In this document: positions 17,751 to 32,038 of the stretch, piece by piece
How positions within the stretch are numbered: position 1 is the first letter of the stretch
How the letters are laid out: every line of letters starts with the position of its first letter
From: Xinfangfangia pollutisoli
Lineage (GTDB): Bacteria; Pseudomonadota; Alphaproteobacteria; Rhodobacterales; Rhodobacteraceae
DNA length: 59,895 nt
Direction: 5' to 3'
Assembly (NCBI RefSeq): GCF_020179405.1
Contig: NZ_JAICBZ010000013.1
Coordinates: 1-59,895 of the forward strand
Position numbers and translations under genes: made by a program
Notes under the pieces: generated by a model
Database searches by the model: none
What the model saw: only the letters and a program-made list of their open reading frames with translations
Told to the model about the DNA's origin: nothing

Positions 17751-18185
17751 TCAGGCGGCTTTCAGGATCCGCTCGGCTTCCACATTGTCACGGATCAGCT
17801 CGGCCAGGGTCATGCGGTCAAGCCGGTCATAGAAGGCGTCCAGCGCCTCGGTCAGCAGGCAGGTCAGCCGGCAGCAACCGTTCAGCGGGCAGGTCTTTTC
17901 GCCCTCGGCGAAGCATTCGGCAAAGGGCAGGACACGTTCGAAGGCGCGGAACACCTGGCCCACGGTGATCAACTCGGCCGCACGGCCCAGCCGCAGCCCG
18001 CCGGCGCGACCGCGGATCGTGTGCAGGAACTTCTTCTGCGCCAGAAGATGGATCACCTGCGCCAGATGGTTTTCCGACGCCGCATAGGTTTCGGCAATCT
18101 CGCTGCGGCGGACGATGCGGTCGGAATTCACCGCGCAGAACATCAGCGTCTTCATCGCAAGGCTGGTGCGGGTCGTCATGCGCAT
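17751..18185 (-). CDS. Rrf2 family transcriptional regulator, probably Fe-S (NsrR/RirA-like)
   Basis: A 144-residue Rrf2 protein with an N-terminal winged helix-turn-helix (MRMTTRTSLAMKTLMFCAVNSDRIVRRSEIAETYAAS) and the recognition/wing region (FLHTIRGRAGGLRLGR). A cysteine-rich loop follows: KTCPLNGCCRLTC near residues 102-114. Rrf2 proteins with such loops (NsrR, RirA, IscR) bind an Fe-S cluster and sense nitric oxide, iron or cluster status. The cysteine spacing C-x4-C-C-x3-C does not match one subgroup perfectly, so I leave the name open. GAGGGG lies seven bases before the ATG, and an FNR-type box lies 57-70 bases upstream. Confidence 0.82.
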   Translation of the reverse strand: MRMTTRTSLAMKTLMFCAVNSDRIVRRSEIAETYAASENHLAQVIHLLAQKKFLHTIRGRAGGLRLGRAAELITVGQVFRAFERVLPFAECFAEGEKTCPLNGCCRLTCLLTEALDAFYDRLDRMTLAELIRDNVEAERILKAA

Positions 18186-18241
18186 GGTCTGTCCCCTCGG
18201 GCTGAGTTTATCCTTCCTGGCCCGCGCGCGCGCATCGCGAC

Positions 18242-18255
18242 TTGATATAGATCAG
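18242..18255 (-). promoter_or_regulatory. FNR/NNR-type box upstream of the Rrf2 gene
   Basis: TTGAT-ATAG-ATCAG matches nine of ten positions of the Crp/FNR-family consensus TTGAT-N4-ATCAA. In Rhodobacter and Paracoccus such boxes are read by FnrL/FnrP, NNR or DNR proteins in response to oxygen or nitric oxide. It lies in the 292-base gap between the Rrf2 and glgP genes, nearer to the Rrf2 start. Confidence 0.55.
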
Positions 18256-18416
18256 ATGTCCCAAAATTTTCGCGATCTGCGCAGGTTTTGCCGGCTTTTC
18301 ACCCGCTTTCGCACGAAGATCGTCATGGACTTGTGCCAGCATCCCCGTATGACTGCCGATGAATTGAGCATTTGCCCGAAGGCCGGGCGTAAATCGCGCG
18401 GCACCCCTGCCTGTGC

Positions 18417-18444
18417 TTGACCGTAAGACGGACAGGCGTAGGCT
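18417..18444 (+). promoter_or_regulatory. Candidate promoter of the glycogen operon
   Basis: TTGACC, a 16-base spacer and TAGGCT precede the glgP start by 33 bases. The -35 is strong and the -10 weak. It is the best pair I see in front of the operon. A GTTAAC sequence directly downstream (near 18449) could be part of an operator but matches no family with confidence. Confidence 0.35.
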
Positions 18445-18477
18445 TCTGTTAACAACGATCCTTTGGCAGGAAGTTCC

Positions 18478-20871
18478 GTGACCGACCAGAGCCTGACCCC
18501 GAACGTGCTGAAAGCCGATGTGCTGCGGCACCTGACCTTCACTCTGGGCAAGGACGCACCGAATGCCAGCCTGTACGACTGGCGGATGGCGCTGTCCTAT
18601 GCGGTGCGCGACCGGATCGTCGGGCCCTGGTTCACCTCGACCCGGCGGACCTGGGACGAGGACCGCAAGCGGGTATATTACCTGTCGATGGAGTTTCTGA
18701 TCGGGCGGCTTTTGGAAGACGCCATGGTCAATCTGGGCCTGTATGAGGTCTGCGAGGAAACCATGGCCAGCTTCGGCCAGGACCTGCGCGAGATCATCCG
18801 GGACGAGCCGGATGCGGCGCTGGGGAATGGCGGGTTGGGGCGGCTGGCGGCCTGCTTCATGGAATCGATGGCGACGCTGGGCTGCCCGGCCTATGGCTAC
18901 GGGATCCGCTATGAGCATGGGCTGTTTCGCCAGCGCTTCGAAGGCGGCCGCCAGGTCGAGACGCCGGAAGACTGGCTGAGCCAGGATCACGCCTGGGAAT
19001 TCCCGCGCCCCGAAAGCGCCTATACGGTTGGATTCAAGGGCGAGGTGGTGCTGCGCGAGGGCCGTGAGGTCTGGGTCCCGGGCGAGACGGTGCTGGCCGA
19101 GGCGCATGATACGCCGGTGATCGGCTGGCAGGGCAAATGGGGCAATACGCTGCGGCTTTGGGCGGCGAAACCCACGACGCAATTCGACCTGAACCGCTTC
19201 AACCATGGCGACTATACCGCCGCGGCCGAGCCGGAAACGCTGGCCCGCACACTGAGCCGGGTTCTGTATCCCGATGACACCACCTATCAGGGCAAGGAAT
19301 TGCGGCTGAAGCAGGAGTTTCTGCTGACCTCGGCCGCGCTGCAGGACATTCTGCGCCGCTATCTGGCCGCCCATCGCGACCTGAAGGCGCTGCCGAAATA
19401 CGTGGCGATCCAGATGAACGACACCCATCCGGCGATTGCCGGGCCGGAGCTGATCCGGCTTTTGTCGGATGTGCATGGCATGGATTTCGCCGATGCGCTG
19501 GCCACGGCGCGGGCGTGCCTTGGCTATACGAACCACACGCTTCTGCCCGAGGCGCTGGAGAAATGGGCGACCTTCACCTTCGGCAATGTCCTGCCGCGGC
19601 ATATGCAGATCGTCGAACGCATCGACAGCTGGCACAAGGGCACCTATCCCTCGCGCCCGCATTACGTGGGCATCGTCAAGCATCACGAGGTGCGGATGGG
19701 CGAATTGGCCTTCGTGATGGCGCAGAAGGTCAATGGCGTGTCGGCGCTGCATTCCGACTTGGTGAAAAGCTCGCTTTTCCCCGAGCTGAACGCGCTGCAT
19801 CCGGGCCGGATCATCAATGAAACCAATGGCGTGACCCCGCGGCGCTGGCTGAAGATGTGCAACCGGCCGCTTTCGGCGCTGATCACCGAGACGATCGGGC
19901 CGGGCTGGGAAGACGATCTTGACCGGCTGAACGCGCTGGTGCCGCATGTCGAGGATGCGGGCTTTGCCGAAAGGTTCATGGCCGCCAAGCGGTTGAACAA
20001 GGTGCGGGTGTCGAACTGGATCGCGCGGGATTTCGGGCTGCAGGTTTCGCCCGATGCGCTGTTCGACGTGCAGATCAAGCGCATTCACGAATACAAGCGC
20101 CAGCTTCTGAACATTCTGGAATGCATCGCGCATTGGCACGAGATCAAGACCGGCAAGATCCGGAACCCGGTGCCAAGGGTGCGGATCTTTGGCGGCAAGG
20201 CCGCGCCGGGCTATGCGGTGGCCAAGGAAATCATCCGTCTGATCAACGACGTGGCGGTGGTGGTGAACAATGATCCCGAAACCGCCGAGCATCTGAAGAT
20301 CCTCTTCGCGCCGAATTACAACGTCTCGATGGCCGAACGGCTGATCCCGGCGGCCGATCTGTCGGAACAGATCTCGACCGCCGGCAAGGAAGCCTCGGGC
20401 ACCGGCAACATGAAGTTCATGATGAACGGCGCGCCGACCATCGGCACGCTGGACGGGGCGAATGTGGAAATCCTGCAGGAAGTGGGCGAAGAGAATTTCT
20501 TCCTGTTCGGCCTGACCGCCGAAGAGGTGAAAAAGCGCCGCGAGGTTCCCGAACATGAACGGCTGGCGATCGAGGCCAGCCAGTCCTTGCAGGACGTGTT
20601 GCAGATGATCGCCGAGGGCCGCTTCTCGCCCGATGAACCCGGGCGCTATCACGGCATCGTCCATGGCATGTGGCACCATGATTATTTCCTCGTCTCGGCG
20701 GATTTCGACGCCTACCATGCGGCGCAGGGCCGGGTGGACGAGGCCTATGCCGATGTGAAGCGCTGGGAGAAGATGGCGGCGATGAACACGGCACGCAGCG
20801 GGTTCTTCTCGTCCGACCGGACGATCCGGGGCTATATGAAAGACGTCTGGGATGTGACCCCGGCGCTCTGA
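18478..20871 (+). CDS. glgP: Glycogen phosphorylase
   Basis: A PLP enzyme that releases glucose-1-phosphate from glycogen non-reducing ends. The 797 residues include the N-terminal phosphorylase signature [22 protein letters not shown], substrate region [16 protein letters not shown], and the PLP-lysine motif [15 protein letters not shown] with Lys646. The GTG chosen has AGGAAG six bases upstream; a TTG five codons earlier is a weaker option. It is the first gene of glgP-B-C-A-X-pgm, so the same transcript encodes both glycogen synthesis and breakdown. Confidence 0.94.
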   Translation: MTDQSLTPNVLKADVLRHLTFTLGKDAPNASLYDWRMALSYAVRDRIVGPWFTSTRRTWDEDRKRVYYLSMEFLIGRLLEDAMVNLGLYEVCEETMASFGQDLREIIRDEPDAALGNGGLGRLAACFMESMATLGCPAYGYGIRYEHGLFRQRFEGGRQVETPEDWLSQDHAWEFPRPESAYTVGFKGEVVLREGREVWVPGETVLAEAHDTPVIGWQGKWGNTLRLWAAKPTTQFDLNRFNHGDYTAAAEPETLARTLSRVLYPDDTTYQGKELRLKQEFLLTSAALQDILRRYLAAHRDLKALPKYVAIQMNDTHPAIAGPELIRLLSDVHGMDFADALATARACLGYTNHTLLPEALEKWATFTFGNVLPRHMQIVERIDSWHKGTYPSRPHYVGIVKHHEVRMGELAFVMAQKVNGVSALHSDLVKSSLFPELNALHPGRIINETNGVTPRRWLKMCNRPLSALITETIGPGWEDDLDRLNALVPHVEDAGFAERFMAAKRLNKVRVSNWIARDFGLQVSPDALFDVQIKRIHEYKRQLLNILECIAHWHEIKTGKIRNPVPRVRIFGGKAAPGYAVAKEIIRLINDVAVVVNNDPETAEHLKILFAPNYNVSMAERLIPAADLSEQISTAGKEASGTGNMKFMMNGAPTIGTLDGANVEILQEVGEENFFLFGLTAEEVKKRREVPEHERLAIEASQSLQDVLQMIAEGRFSPDEPGRYHGIVHGMWHHDYFLVSADFDAYHAAQGRVDEAYADVKRWEKMAAMNTARSGFFSSDRTIRGYMKDVWDVTPAL

Positions 20872-20893
20872 CACGGCCCAGATCTGGGAGGGG

Positions 20894-23110
20894 ATGCGGA
20901 TGGGCGCAGCTGCGCTGGAACCGGAGGCGGCACGGGCGATTGCCGAGGGACGGCATGGCGATCCTTTCGCCATTCTGGGCCCGCAGAAAGTGCCGGGCGG
21001 CTGGCGGGTGGCGGCCTTCGTGCCCGGCGCCGAACGATTGTTCGTGATCACCGGCCGGAAAGAGGCCGAGGCCGAGGCCGATCCGGGCGTGCCGGGCCTG
21101 TTCACCCATCTGATGCCGCGCAAGGCCGCCTATGCCCTCCGCGCGCAGGGGCATGGGGCCGAATGGCGGTTCGACGATCCGTTCCGCTTCGGCCCGGTTC
21201 TGGGCGAGATGGACGAATATCTGCTGGGCGAGGGCACGCATCGGCGTCTGTGGCAGGTGCTGGGCGCGCATTGCATCACCCATGAGGGCGTGGACGGCGT
21301 GCATTTCGCGGTCTGGGCGCCCAATGCCCAGCGGGTCTCGGTCGTGGGGGATTTCAACCTTTGGGACGGCCGCCGCCATCCGATGCGCCGGCGCGGCCCG
21401 ACCGGCGTGTGGGAGATCTTCCTGCCCGGATTGGCCGAGGGCACGGTCTACAAATACGAAATCCGCGGGCCGGGCGGCGCGCTTCTGCCGTTGAAGGCCG
21501 ATCCGGTGGGCTTCGGGTCCGAGCATCCGCCCGCCACGGCCAGCGTCGTGCGGCAGATCGGCGGCACGTTCGGCGATCAGGACTGGATGGCCGGCCGCGC
21601 GCAGCGCAATTCCCGCGAGGCGCCGATCTCGATCTACGAGGTGCATCTTGGGTCCTGGCGGCGGGCGCCGGGCGGGCGGATGCTGTCTTACCCCGAGTTT
21701 GCCGAACAACTGGTCGATTATGTCGCCGATATGGGCTTTACCCATATCGAATGCCTGCCGGTTTCCGAATACCCGTTCGATGGCAGCTGGGGTTACCAGC
21801 CAGTGGGCCTGTTCGCGCCGACGATCCGCCATGGCACGCCCAGCGAATTCCGCGCCTTCGTCGATGCGGCGCACAGGCGGGGGCTGGGGGTGATCCTGGA
21901 CTGGGTGCCCGGGCATTTCCCCAGCGATGCCCATGGTCTGGCGCAGTTCGACGGCACCGCGCTTTATGAACATGCCGACCCGCGCGAAGGCTTTCATCAG
22001 GACTGGAACACCCTGATCTACAATTACGGCCGCAGCGAGGTAAAAAACTACCTCGTCTCCAACGCCTTGTATTGGCTGGAGGAATACCATGTCGACGGGC
22101 TGCGCGTCGATGCCGTGGCCTCGATGCTCTATCGCGATTACAGCCGCAAACCGGGCGAATGGATCCCGAACCGCGACGGCGGGCGCGAGAATTACGAGGC
22201 CATCGCCATGCTGCAGGCGATGAATGTCACCGCCTATGGCGAATGCCCCGGGGTGATGACGGTGGCCGAGGAAAGCACCGCCTTTCCCGGCGTGTCGCGG
22301 CCGGTGGACTGGGGCGGGTTGGGCTTTGGGTTCAAATGGAACATGGGCTGGATGAACGATGTCCTGTCCTATATGGCGCACGACCCGATCCACCGGAAAT
22401 ATCACCACAGCCAGATGACCTTCGGCCTGGTCTATGCCTGGTCGGAAAACTTCATCCTGCCGATCAGCCATGACGAGGTCGTGCATGGCAAGGGCTCGAT
22501 GCTGGGCAAGATGCCCGGCGATGGTGAACAGAAGTTCGCAAACCTGCGCGCCTTTTACGGTTTCATGTGGTCGCATCCCGGCAAGAAGCTGCTGTTCATG
22601 GGCCAGGACTTCGCCCAGGGCGCCGAATGGAACCACAATCAAAGCCTGGACTGGCATCAGCTGGACCTGCCGCAGCATCGCGGCGTGCAGGCCCTGGTGC
22701 GCGATCTGAACCATCTCTACCGCGCGACGCCGGCGCTGCATGTCAATGACTGCCGGCCCGAGGGGTTCGACTGGATCGAGGCCGATGATGCCGAGGCCGG
22801 GGTCTTCGCCTATCTGCGCAAGGGCGGCGCGGCCGATCCGATGGTGGCGGTGGCGCTGAACATGACCCCGGTCGAGCGGCGCTATCGGCTGGGCCTGCCG
22901 GCGGAGGGGCGCTGGACCGAGATGCTGAACACCGATGCGGCATGTTACGGCGGCGGAAACCGTGGCAATCTGGGGGGGATATCCACCGAACCTGTTTCAC
23001 ATCAAGGACATGCGCAATCGGCCATTGTAACGCTGCCGCCGCTGTCGGCAGTCTGGTTCATGCAGGAGGAGGCGCCCGGCGCCGGTTCTGCAACGGGGAG
23101 GGGAAGATGA
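20894..23110 (+). CDS. glgB: 1,4-alpha-glucan branching enzyme
   Basis: A GH13 enzyme that makes the alpha-1,6 branches of glycogen. The 738-residue protein has an N-terminal CBM48 ([27 protein letters not shown]) and the TIM-barrel. Catalytic motifs are [18 protein letters not shown] (nucleophile Asp), [13 protein letters not shown] (acid Glu) and [14 protein letters not shown]. The length fits the long bacterial form. Two ATGs two codons apart (20894 and 20900) follow GGGAGGGG; the second has the more usual spacing. The stop overlaps the glgC start as ATGA. Confidence 0.94.
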   Translation: MRMGAAALEPEAARAIAEGRHGDPFAILGPQKVPGGWRVAAFVPGAERLFVITGRKEAEAEADPGVPGLFTHLMPRKAAYALRAQGHGAEWRFDDPFRFGPVLGEMDEYLLGEGTHRRLWQVLGAHCITHEGVDGVHFAVWAPNAQRVSVVGDFNLWDGRRHPMRRRGPTGVWEIFLPGLAEGTVYKYEIRGPGGALLPLKADPVGFGSEHPPATASVVRQIGGTFGDQDWMAGRAQRNSREAPISIYEVHLGSWRRAPGGRMLSYPEFAEQLVDYVADMGFTHIECLPVSEYPFDGSWGYQPVGLFAPTIRHGTPSEFRAFVDAAHRRGLGVILDWVPGHFPSDAHGLAQFDGTALYEHADPREGFHQDWNTLIYNYGRSEVKNYLVSNALYWLEEYHVDGLRVDAVASMLYRDYSRKPGEWIPNRDGGRENYEAIAMLQAMNVTAYGECPGVMTVAEESTAFPGVSRPVDWGGLGFGFKWNMGWMNDVLSYMAHDPIHRKYHHSQMTFGLVYAWSENFILPISHDEVVHGKGSMLGKMPGDGEQKFANLRAFYGFMWSHPGKKLLFMGQDFAQGAEWNHNQSLDWHQLDLPQHRGVQALVRDLNHLYRATPALHVNDCRPEGFDWIEADDAEAGVFAYLRKGGAADPMVAVALNMTPVERRYRLGLPAEGRWTEMLNTDAACYGGGNRGNLGGISTEPVSHQGHAQSAIVTLPPLSAVWFMQEEAPGAGSATGRGR

Positions 23111-24378
23111 AGGCACGCGCGAATACCAGGTTGTCGTCCCAGGCCATGGCCTTCGTCCTGGCCGGCGGCCGCGGCAGCCGGTTGAAAGAGCTGACCGACC
23201 GGCGGGCGAAACCGGCGGTCTATTTCGGCGGCAAGACACGGATCATCGACTTCGCCCTGTCGAATGCGCTGAATTCCGGCATCCGCAAGATGGCGATCGC
23301 CACGCAATACAAGGCGCACAGCCTGATCCGCCATGTCCAGCGCGGCTGGAACTTCTTCCGCGCCGAGCGCAACGAATATCTGGACGTGCTGCCCGCCAGC
23401 CAGCGGATGGACGAGGTGAACTGGTATCGCGGAACGGCGGATGCAGTGGCGCAGAACATCGACATCATCGACAGTTACAACATCCTCTATGTGGTGATCC
23501 TGGCCGGGGATCACATCTACAAGATGGATTACGAGGTGATGCTGAAGCAGCATGTCGAGACCGGCGCCGATGTGACGATCGGCTGCCTGACCGTGCCGCG
23601 GGCCGAGGCCTCGGCCTTTGGGGTCATGGCGGTCGACAAGGATCTGCGCGTCACCGAGTTTCTGGAAAAGCCGAAGGATCCGCCGGGCATTCCGGGCGAT
23701 CCGGGCAATGCGCTGGCCTCGATGGGGATCTATGTCTTCGACTGGGCCTTCCTGCGCGATCTATTGTTGCGCGACATGGTGGATGGCAATTCCAGCCATG
23801 ATTTCGGCAATGACCTGATCCCGATGATCGTGAAGCAGGGCAAGGCCATGGCGCATCGCTTTGCCGACAGTTGCGTGACCTCGGGGCTGGAGGACGAGCC
23901 CTATTGGCGCGATGTGGGCACGATCGACGCCTTCTGGCAGGCCAATATCGACCTGACCGATTTCGTGCCGAAGCTGGATCTTTACGACAATTCCTGGCCG
24001 ATCTGGACCTATTCCGAACTGGTCCCGCCGGCGAAGTTCATCCATGACGAAGATGGCCGGCGCGGCTCGGCGATTTCCTCGCTTGTGGCGGGCGATTGCA
24101 TCGTCTCGGGCACGGAAGTGCGCAATTCGCTGCTGTTCACCGGGGTGCGGACCCACAGTTTCTCTAGCCTCGAACATGTGGTGGTGCTGCCGCGGGTGGT
24201 GGTCAATCGCAAGGCGGAATTAAGGAATTGCGTGATCGACTCGGGCGTGACGATTCCCGAAGGGCTGGTCGTCGGCGAAGACCCGGAGGAAGATGCGAAA
24301 TGGTTCCGGCGGACCGAAAGCGGCATCGTGCTGATCACCCAGGCGATGCTGGATTCACGGGCGAAGGCGCGGGCGTGA
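23107..24378 (+). CDS. glgC: Glucose-1-phosphate adenylyltransferase (ADP-glucose pyrophosphorylase)
   Basis: Makes ADP-glucose from glucose-1-phosphate and ATP, the committed and allosterically controlled step of glycogen synthesis. The 423-residue protein shows [38 protein letters not shown], the nucleotide-binding loop and activator-site region. It also has [23 protein letters not shown] and FLEKPKDPP. The C-terminal third is the left-handed beta-helix. The start overlaps the glgB stop; glgA follows after 67 bases. Confidence 0.95.
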   Translation: MKARANTRLSSQAMAFVLAGGRGSRLKELTDRRAKPAVYFGGKTRIIDFALSNALNSGIRKMAIATQYKAHSLIRHVQRGWNFFRAERNEYLDVLPASQRMDEVNWYRGTADAVAQNIDIIDSYNILYVVILAGDHIYKMDYEVMLKQHVETGADVTIGCLTVPRAEASAFGVMAVDKDLRVTEFLEKPKDPPGIPGDPGNALASMGIYVFDWAFLRDLLLRDMVDGNSSHDFGNDLIPMIVKQGKAMAHRFADSCVTSGLEDEPYWRDVGTIDAFWQANIDLTDFVPKLDLYDNSWPIWTYSELVPPAKFIHDEDGRRGSAISSLVAGDCIVSGTEVRNSLLFTGVRTHSFSSLEHVVVLPRVVVNRKAELRNCVIDSGVTIPEGLVVGEDPEEDAKWFRRTESGIVLITQAMLDSRAKARA

Positions 24379-24445
24379 CGATGGCCGGGCGCGGGCCGCG
24401 CCCCCGGAGTGTTTTGGGACGGATGAAGATCGGAAAGGGGCGGGG

Positions 24446-25869
24446 ATGAGCGGACGGGTCTTGTCTGTGGCCTCGGAATGCGTGCCGCTGGTGAAAACGG
24501 GCGGGCTGGCCGATGTGGTGGGCGCGCTGCCGGCGGCGCTGGCGCCTTTGGGCTGGGACATGCGCGTGCTGATCCCGGCCTATCGGGCGCTGCGCCCGCT
24601 GATCGAGGGCTGGTCCGAGGTCTGGTGGGAAGAGGATCTTTGGGGCGGCGAGGGGCGGGTTTACCTGGGCGAGATCGCCGGGCTGCAGATCCTGGCCCTG
24701 GATGCGCCGCATCTTTATGACCGGGCAGGCGGGCCCTATGCCGGGGCGGGCGGCGACTGGCCCGACAATCCGCAGCGCTTTGCAGCACTCAGCTGGATCG
24801 CGGCACGCTTCGCGCGCGAGGGGGTCGAAGGCTGGCTGCCCGATATCGTGCATGCGCATGACTGGCAGGCGGGTCTGGCGCCGGCCTATATGGCCTATCA
24901 TGGCGGCGGCACGGCGGGCTCGGTCATGACGGTGCATAACATCGCCTTCCAGGGCTGGGCGCCCGCGACGCTTCTGACCGACCTGCGCCTGCCGGGCAGC
25001 GCCTTCAACTCGCATGCTTTGGAGTATTACGGCGGGATTTCGGCGCTGAAGGCGGGGCTCGTCACCGCCGACCGGATCACCACCGTCTCGCCCACCTATG
25101 CGGCCGAACTGATGCGGCCGGAATTCGGCATGGGGCTGCAAGGCGTGATCGTCGAGCGGGCCTCGGTGGTGGAAGGCATCCTGAACGGCGTCGATACCGC
25201 GGTCTGGTCGCCCGAGGCCGAGCCCGCGCATGCCTATTCGGCCAAGGCGCCTGCGGGCAAACTGGCGGCGCGGGCCGCCCTTTGCGCCGAATTCGGCGTC
25301 GATGTGCCGGGCCCGCTGGCGATCGTGGTCAGCCGGTTGACCGATCAGAAGGGCATCGATCTTCTGCCCGAGGCGCTGCCCGAATTCATTGCGGCCGGCG
25401 GCGGGGTGATCGTGCTGGGCACCGGCCATGCCGAGCTGGAAGGCGCGATGCAAAGCCTGGCGCATCGCTTCCCCGGCCGGGTCGCGGTGAAGATCGGCTA
25501 TGACGAGGGGCTGAGCCATCGGCTGTTTCAGGGCGGCGATGCGGTTCTGGTGCCCTCGCGCTTTGAACCCTGCGGGCTGACGCAGATGTATGGGCTGCGC
25601 TATGGCACGATCCCGGTCGTGGCCGCGGTGGGGGGGCTGGCCGATACGGTGATCAACGCCTCACCCGCGGCGCTGGCGCGCGGGGCGGCGACGGGGGTGA
25701 CCTTCGCGCCCACCGATGCGCTGGCTTTGTCGCAAGCCCTGCGCCGGCTGGTCGCGCTGCATGCCGACCGCAAGACCTGGGCGAAGCTGGTGAAGAACGC
25801 CATGACCCAGCCGGTCGGCTGGGAGACCTCGGCCCAGGCCTATGCGGCGCTGTACGAAGGCCTGACCGC

Positions 25870-25873
<4 letters not shown>
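24446..25873 (+). CDS. glgA: Glycogen synthase (ADP-glucose-dependent)
   Basis: A GT5 glycosyltransferase that extends alpha-1,4-glucan with ADP-glucose. The 475-residue product has the N-terminal ADP-glucose-binding motif KTGGLADVVGALPAAL at residues 14-29. Further motifs are HDWQAGLAPAYMAYH, the TVHNIAFQGW motif, and the C-terminal RFEPCGLTQMYGLRYGTIPVV loop. Its stop overlaps the GTG start of glgX as GTGA, which implies coupled translation. Confidence 0.95.
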
Positions 25874-29633
<3,760 letters not shown>

Positions 29634-29639
29634 TCGCCC

Positions 29640-29670
29640 GGCGCGCGGGGGGCAGGCCCCTCTGCGCGCC
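29640..29670 (+). terminator. GC-rich hairpin after pgm
   Basis: Seven-base arms GGCGCGC and GCGCGCC surround an inner GGGG/CCCC pairing, starting six bases behind the pgm stop. There is no U-tract, as is common for alphaproteobacterial terminators, so the assignment is tentative. Confidence 0.42.
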
Positions 29671-29740
29671 CTTCGGCCGCGAGGGCGGAGATTTCAGGCC
29701 TTCAGGAGTCGAATCCGGCGGGTCACCCCGGCGCGGGATA

Positions 29741-29761
29741 TGGTTTTCTTGCGCAAAACCA
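29741..29761 (+). promoter_or_regulatory. Inverted repeat before the MttB-family gene
   Basis: Perfect 7-bp arms TGGTTTT and AAAACCA with a 7-base spacer end 11 bases before the start codon, directly in front of the G-rich ribosome-binding site. It could be an operator or an mRNA hairpin. No family assignment is possible. Confidence 0.35.
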
Positions 29762-29772
29762 GGGGGGTGGGC

Positions 29773-31308
29773 ATGGATCAGCAGCGGCGCAGCGGGCGGC
29801 AGGCACGGACGGCGGAACGCAGCCGGAAAGGCGCGGGCGCGGGGCTGGGCCGGCCCTATATCATCCGCAACGTGCCGACCTATGACGTTCTTTCCGAAGA
29901 GAATCTGCTGAAGATCGAAGCGGCGGCCGACCGGATCCTGGCCGAGACCGGGATCGAGTTTCGCGACGATCCGGTGGCGCTGGATCTGTGGAAGCGGGCC
30001 GGGGCGCAGGTCGATGGGCTGCGGGTGCGCTTTGCGCCGGGCATGCTGCGCGAGATCCTGCGCGATGCGCCCCCGGAATTCACCCAGCACGCCCGCAACC
30101 CGGCGAAATCGGTGCGGATCGGCGGGCGGAATGTGGTGTTCGCTCCGGCCTATGGCAGCCCCTTCGTCATGGATCTGGACCGCGGCCGCCGCTTTGGCAC
30201 GCTGGAGGATTTCCGCAATTTCATCCGCCTGGCCCAGTCCAGCCCCAGCCTGCACCATTCCGGCGGCACGATCTGCGAGCCGACCGATGTGCCGGTGAAC
30301 AAGCGCCATCTCGACATGGTGATGTCGCATATCGAATTGTCGGACCGGCCCTTCATGGGCTCGGTCACCGCCGAAGAGCGCAGCGAAGACAGTATCGAGA
30401 TGTGCCGGATCCTGTTCGGCCGCGATTTCGTCGATGCGAATTGCGTGATCCTGGGCAATGTGAACGTGAATTCGCCTTTGGTCTGGGACGGCACGATGAC
30501 GCGCAGCTTGCGCGCCTATGCGCGGGCGGGTCAGGCCGCGGTCGTGGTGCCCTTCATCCTGGGCGGCGCGATGGGGCCGGTGACCAATGCCGGCGGCATC
30601 GCGCAAAGCCTGGCCGAGACCATGGCGGGCTGCGCGCTGACCCAGCTGGAGCGCAAGGGCGCGCCGGTGATCTTCGGCAATTTCCTGTCCTCGATGAGCT
30701 TGCGTTCGGGCAGCCCCACCTTCGGCACGCCCGAACCGGCGATCGGCAGCATGGTGGTCGGGCAACTGGCACGGCGGCTGAACCTGCCCCTGCGCTGTTC
30801 GGGCAATTTCACCACCTCGAAACTGCCCGATGCCCAGGCGATGACCGAGGGCACGATGTCGATGCTGGCGGCGGTGCAATGCGGGGCGAATTTCATCCTG
30901 CATGCGGCGGGGTTCCTGGATGGGCTTCTGTCGATGTCCTATGAGAAATTCATGCTGGACGACGATCTGTGCGGGGCGCTGCATTCCTATCTGGACGGGG
31001 TGAAGATCGACGACGACCAGCTGGCGGTCGAGGCTTTCGCCGAAGTGGGCCCGGGCAATCACTTTTTCGGCTGCAGCCACACGATGGCGCATTACGAAAG
31101 CGCCTTCTGGGATTCCGGCCTGGCCGACAATGAGCCGTTCGAGAAATGGGAGGCAGCCGGGTCGCAGGATGCGGCGACGCGCGCGAATGCAGCCTGGAAA
31201 GCCCGGTTGCGCGATTATGAGCCGCCGGCGCTGGACGCAGGCATTGCCGACGGCCTGGCCGAGTTTGTCGGGCGCCGCAAGGCCGAGATGGCGGATGCCT
31301 GGTATTAG
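29773..31308 (+). CDS. MttB-family (non-pyrrolysine) methyltransferase
   Basis: A 511-residue protein of the trimethylamine methyltransferase MttB superfamily: ENLLKIEAAADRILAETGIEFRDDP near the N-terminus, HHSGGTICEPTDVPVNKRHLDM, and GAMGPVTNAGGIAQSLAETMAGCALTQL in the barrel. No in-frame TAG is present, so it belongs to the non-pyrrolysine group; characterised members demethylate quaternary amines such as glycine betaine and pass the methyl group to a corrinoid protein. No corrinoid-protein gene is adjacent. The substrate is therefore unknown. The ATG follows a G-rich AGGGGGG site; an inverted repeat precedes it. Confidence 0.85.
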   Translation: MDQQRRSGRQARTAERSRKGAGAGLGRPYIIRNVPTYDVLSEENLLKIEAAADRILAETGIEFRDDPVALDLWKRAGAQVDGLRVRFAPGMLREILRDAPPEFTQHARNPAKSVRIGGRNVVFAPAYGSPFVMDLDRGRRFGTLEDFRNFIRLAQSSPSLHHSGGTICEPTDVPVNKRHLDMVMSHIELSDRPFMGSVTAEERSEDSIEMCRILFGRDFVDANCVILGNVNVNSPLVWDGTMTRSLRAYARAGQAAVVVPFILGGAMGPVTNAGGIAQSLAETMAGCALTQLERKGAPVIFGNFLSSMSLRSGSPTFGTPEPAIGSMVVGQLARRLNLPLRCSGNFTTSKLPDAQAMTEGTMSMLAAVQCGANFILHAAGFLDGLLSMSYEKFMLDDDLCGALHSYLDGVKIDDDQLAVEAFAEVGPGNHFFGCSHTMAHYESAFWDSGLADNEPFEKWEAAGSQDAATRANAAWKARLRDYEPPALDAGIADGLAEFVGRRKAEMADAWY

Positions 31309-31332
31309 GCGGCGCCGGCCGGCCGCGGGGTG

Positions 31333-31803
31333 TCAGGTCCTGAGGCCGGTCTCTTCCAGCAGGCCCAGCCGCTTGGCCTCGTAATAATAGCCCTTGGCAT
31401 ACCACATCTCGGCCCTGTCCTGGTTGCCGCGCGACACAAGCCAGGCGCCGCGCAGATATTTGCCGGCGTAAAGCAGGTTGGTTTCGGCATCCAGCAGCCC
31501 CTCGGGCGCGCCCCGGTAGCCCATGGTCTGGGCAGTGCGCGGGTGGATCTGCAACAGCCCGTAATAGGGCCCGTTCCGCGCCGCCGGATTATAGCCGCTT
31601 TCGCGCCGGATCATCCGGTGCAGCAGGCTTTCGGGAATGTCATGGACGCCGGCATATTTGCGGATCAGCGCCCGCATCTCGGGCGTCTCGCCGGCATGCA
31701 GCCCCGAAGGCGACGAGGCGTCCGATCGCGAGGCGCGCGCCCCGCAGGCCGCAAGACACAAGGGCAGGGCGGCAAGAACAAGTCCACGGCGGGTCAGGGT
31801 CAT
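31333..31803 (-). CDS. Lytic transglycosylase (SLT domain) lipoprotein
   Basis: A 156-residue lipoprotein with lipobox LCLAAC (Cys20) and a compact SLT/GEWL-like domain. The catalytic Glu lies in HRMIRRESGYNP near residue 69, followed by the GLLQIHPRTAQTMGY motif typical of family 1 transglycosylases and later NLLYAGKYL. It would cleave peptidoglycan glycan strands from the periplasmic face of a membrane. It is convergent with the MttB-family gene. Length is at the short end of the family. Confidence 0.87.
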   Translation of the reverse strand: MTLTRRGLVLAALPLCLAACGARASRSDASSPSGLHAGETPEMRALIRKYAGVHDIPESLLHRMIRRESGYNPAARNGPYYGLLQIHPRTAQTMGYRGAPEGLLDAETNLLYAGKYLRGAWLVSRGNQDRAEMWYAKGYYYEAKRLGLLEETGLRT

Positions 31804-31975
31804 GGGCAGGGCTCGGCGAAAAGGGGCGGTGTCGCAGCCATAGGCTGCGCCGCGCGCGCGGGCAAGCGGTCTGCGCGGGGCCGGGCGGAAGCCGGCCGAT
31901 CCGACCTGCCACTTTCGTCCACTTCTCAGCCGGGCGGGGCCGCGCTACTGTGGCGGCGCGTTTCCCGCCCGCATC

Positions 31976-32028
31976 CTTGCCAGCCTTCCCTTGCCAGCCT
32001 TCCCTTGCCAGCCTTCCCTTGCCAGCCT
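31976..32028 (+). repeat. 14-bp tandem repeat (3.8 copies) in front of the response-regulator gene
   Basis: The unit CTTGCCAGCCTTCC occurs three times exactly and then as an 11-base partial copy, ending ten bases before the start codon. It occupies the position where the ribosome-binding site should lie, and no Shine-Dalgarno is visible after it. The unit is not a multiple of three. Copy-number change could alter translation or promoter geometry. Confidence 0.9.
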
Positions 32029-32038
32029 CAGGCCCGCC

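Noticed and set aside
18208-21123. Open frame of about 970 codons antisense to glgP and glgB
   Set aside because: No recognisable motif; mirrors the coding strand codon bias.
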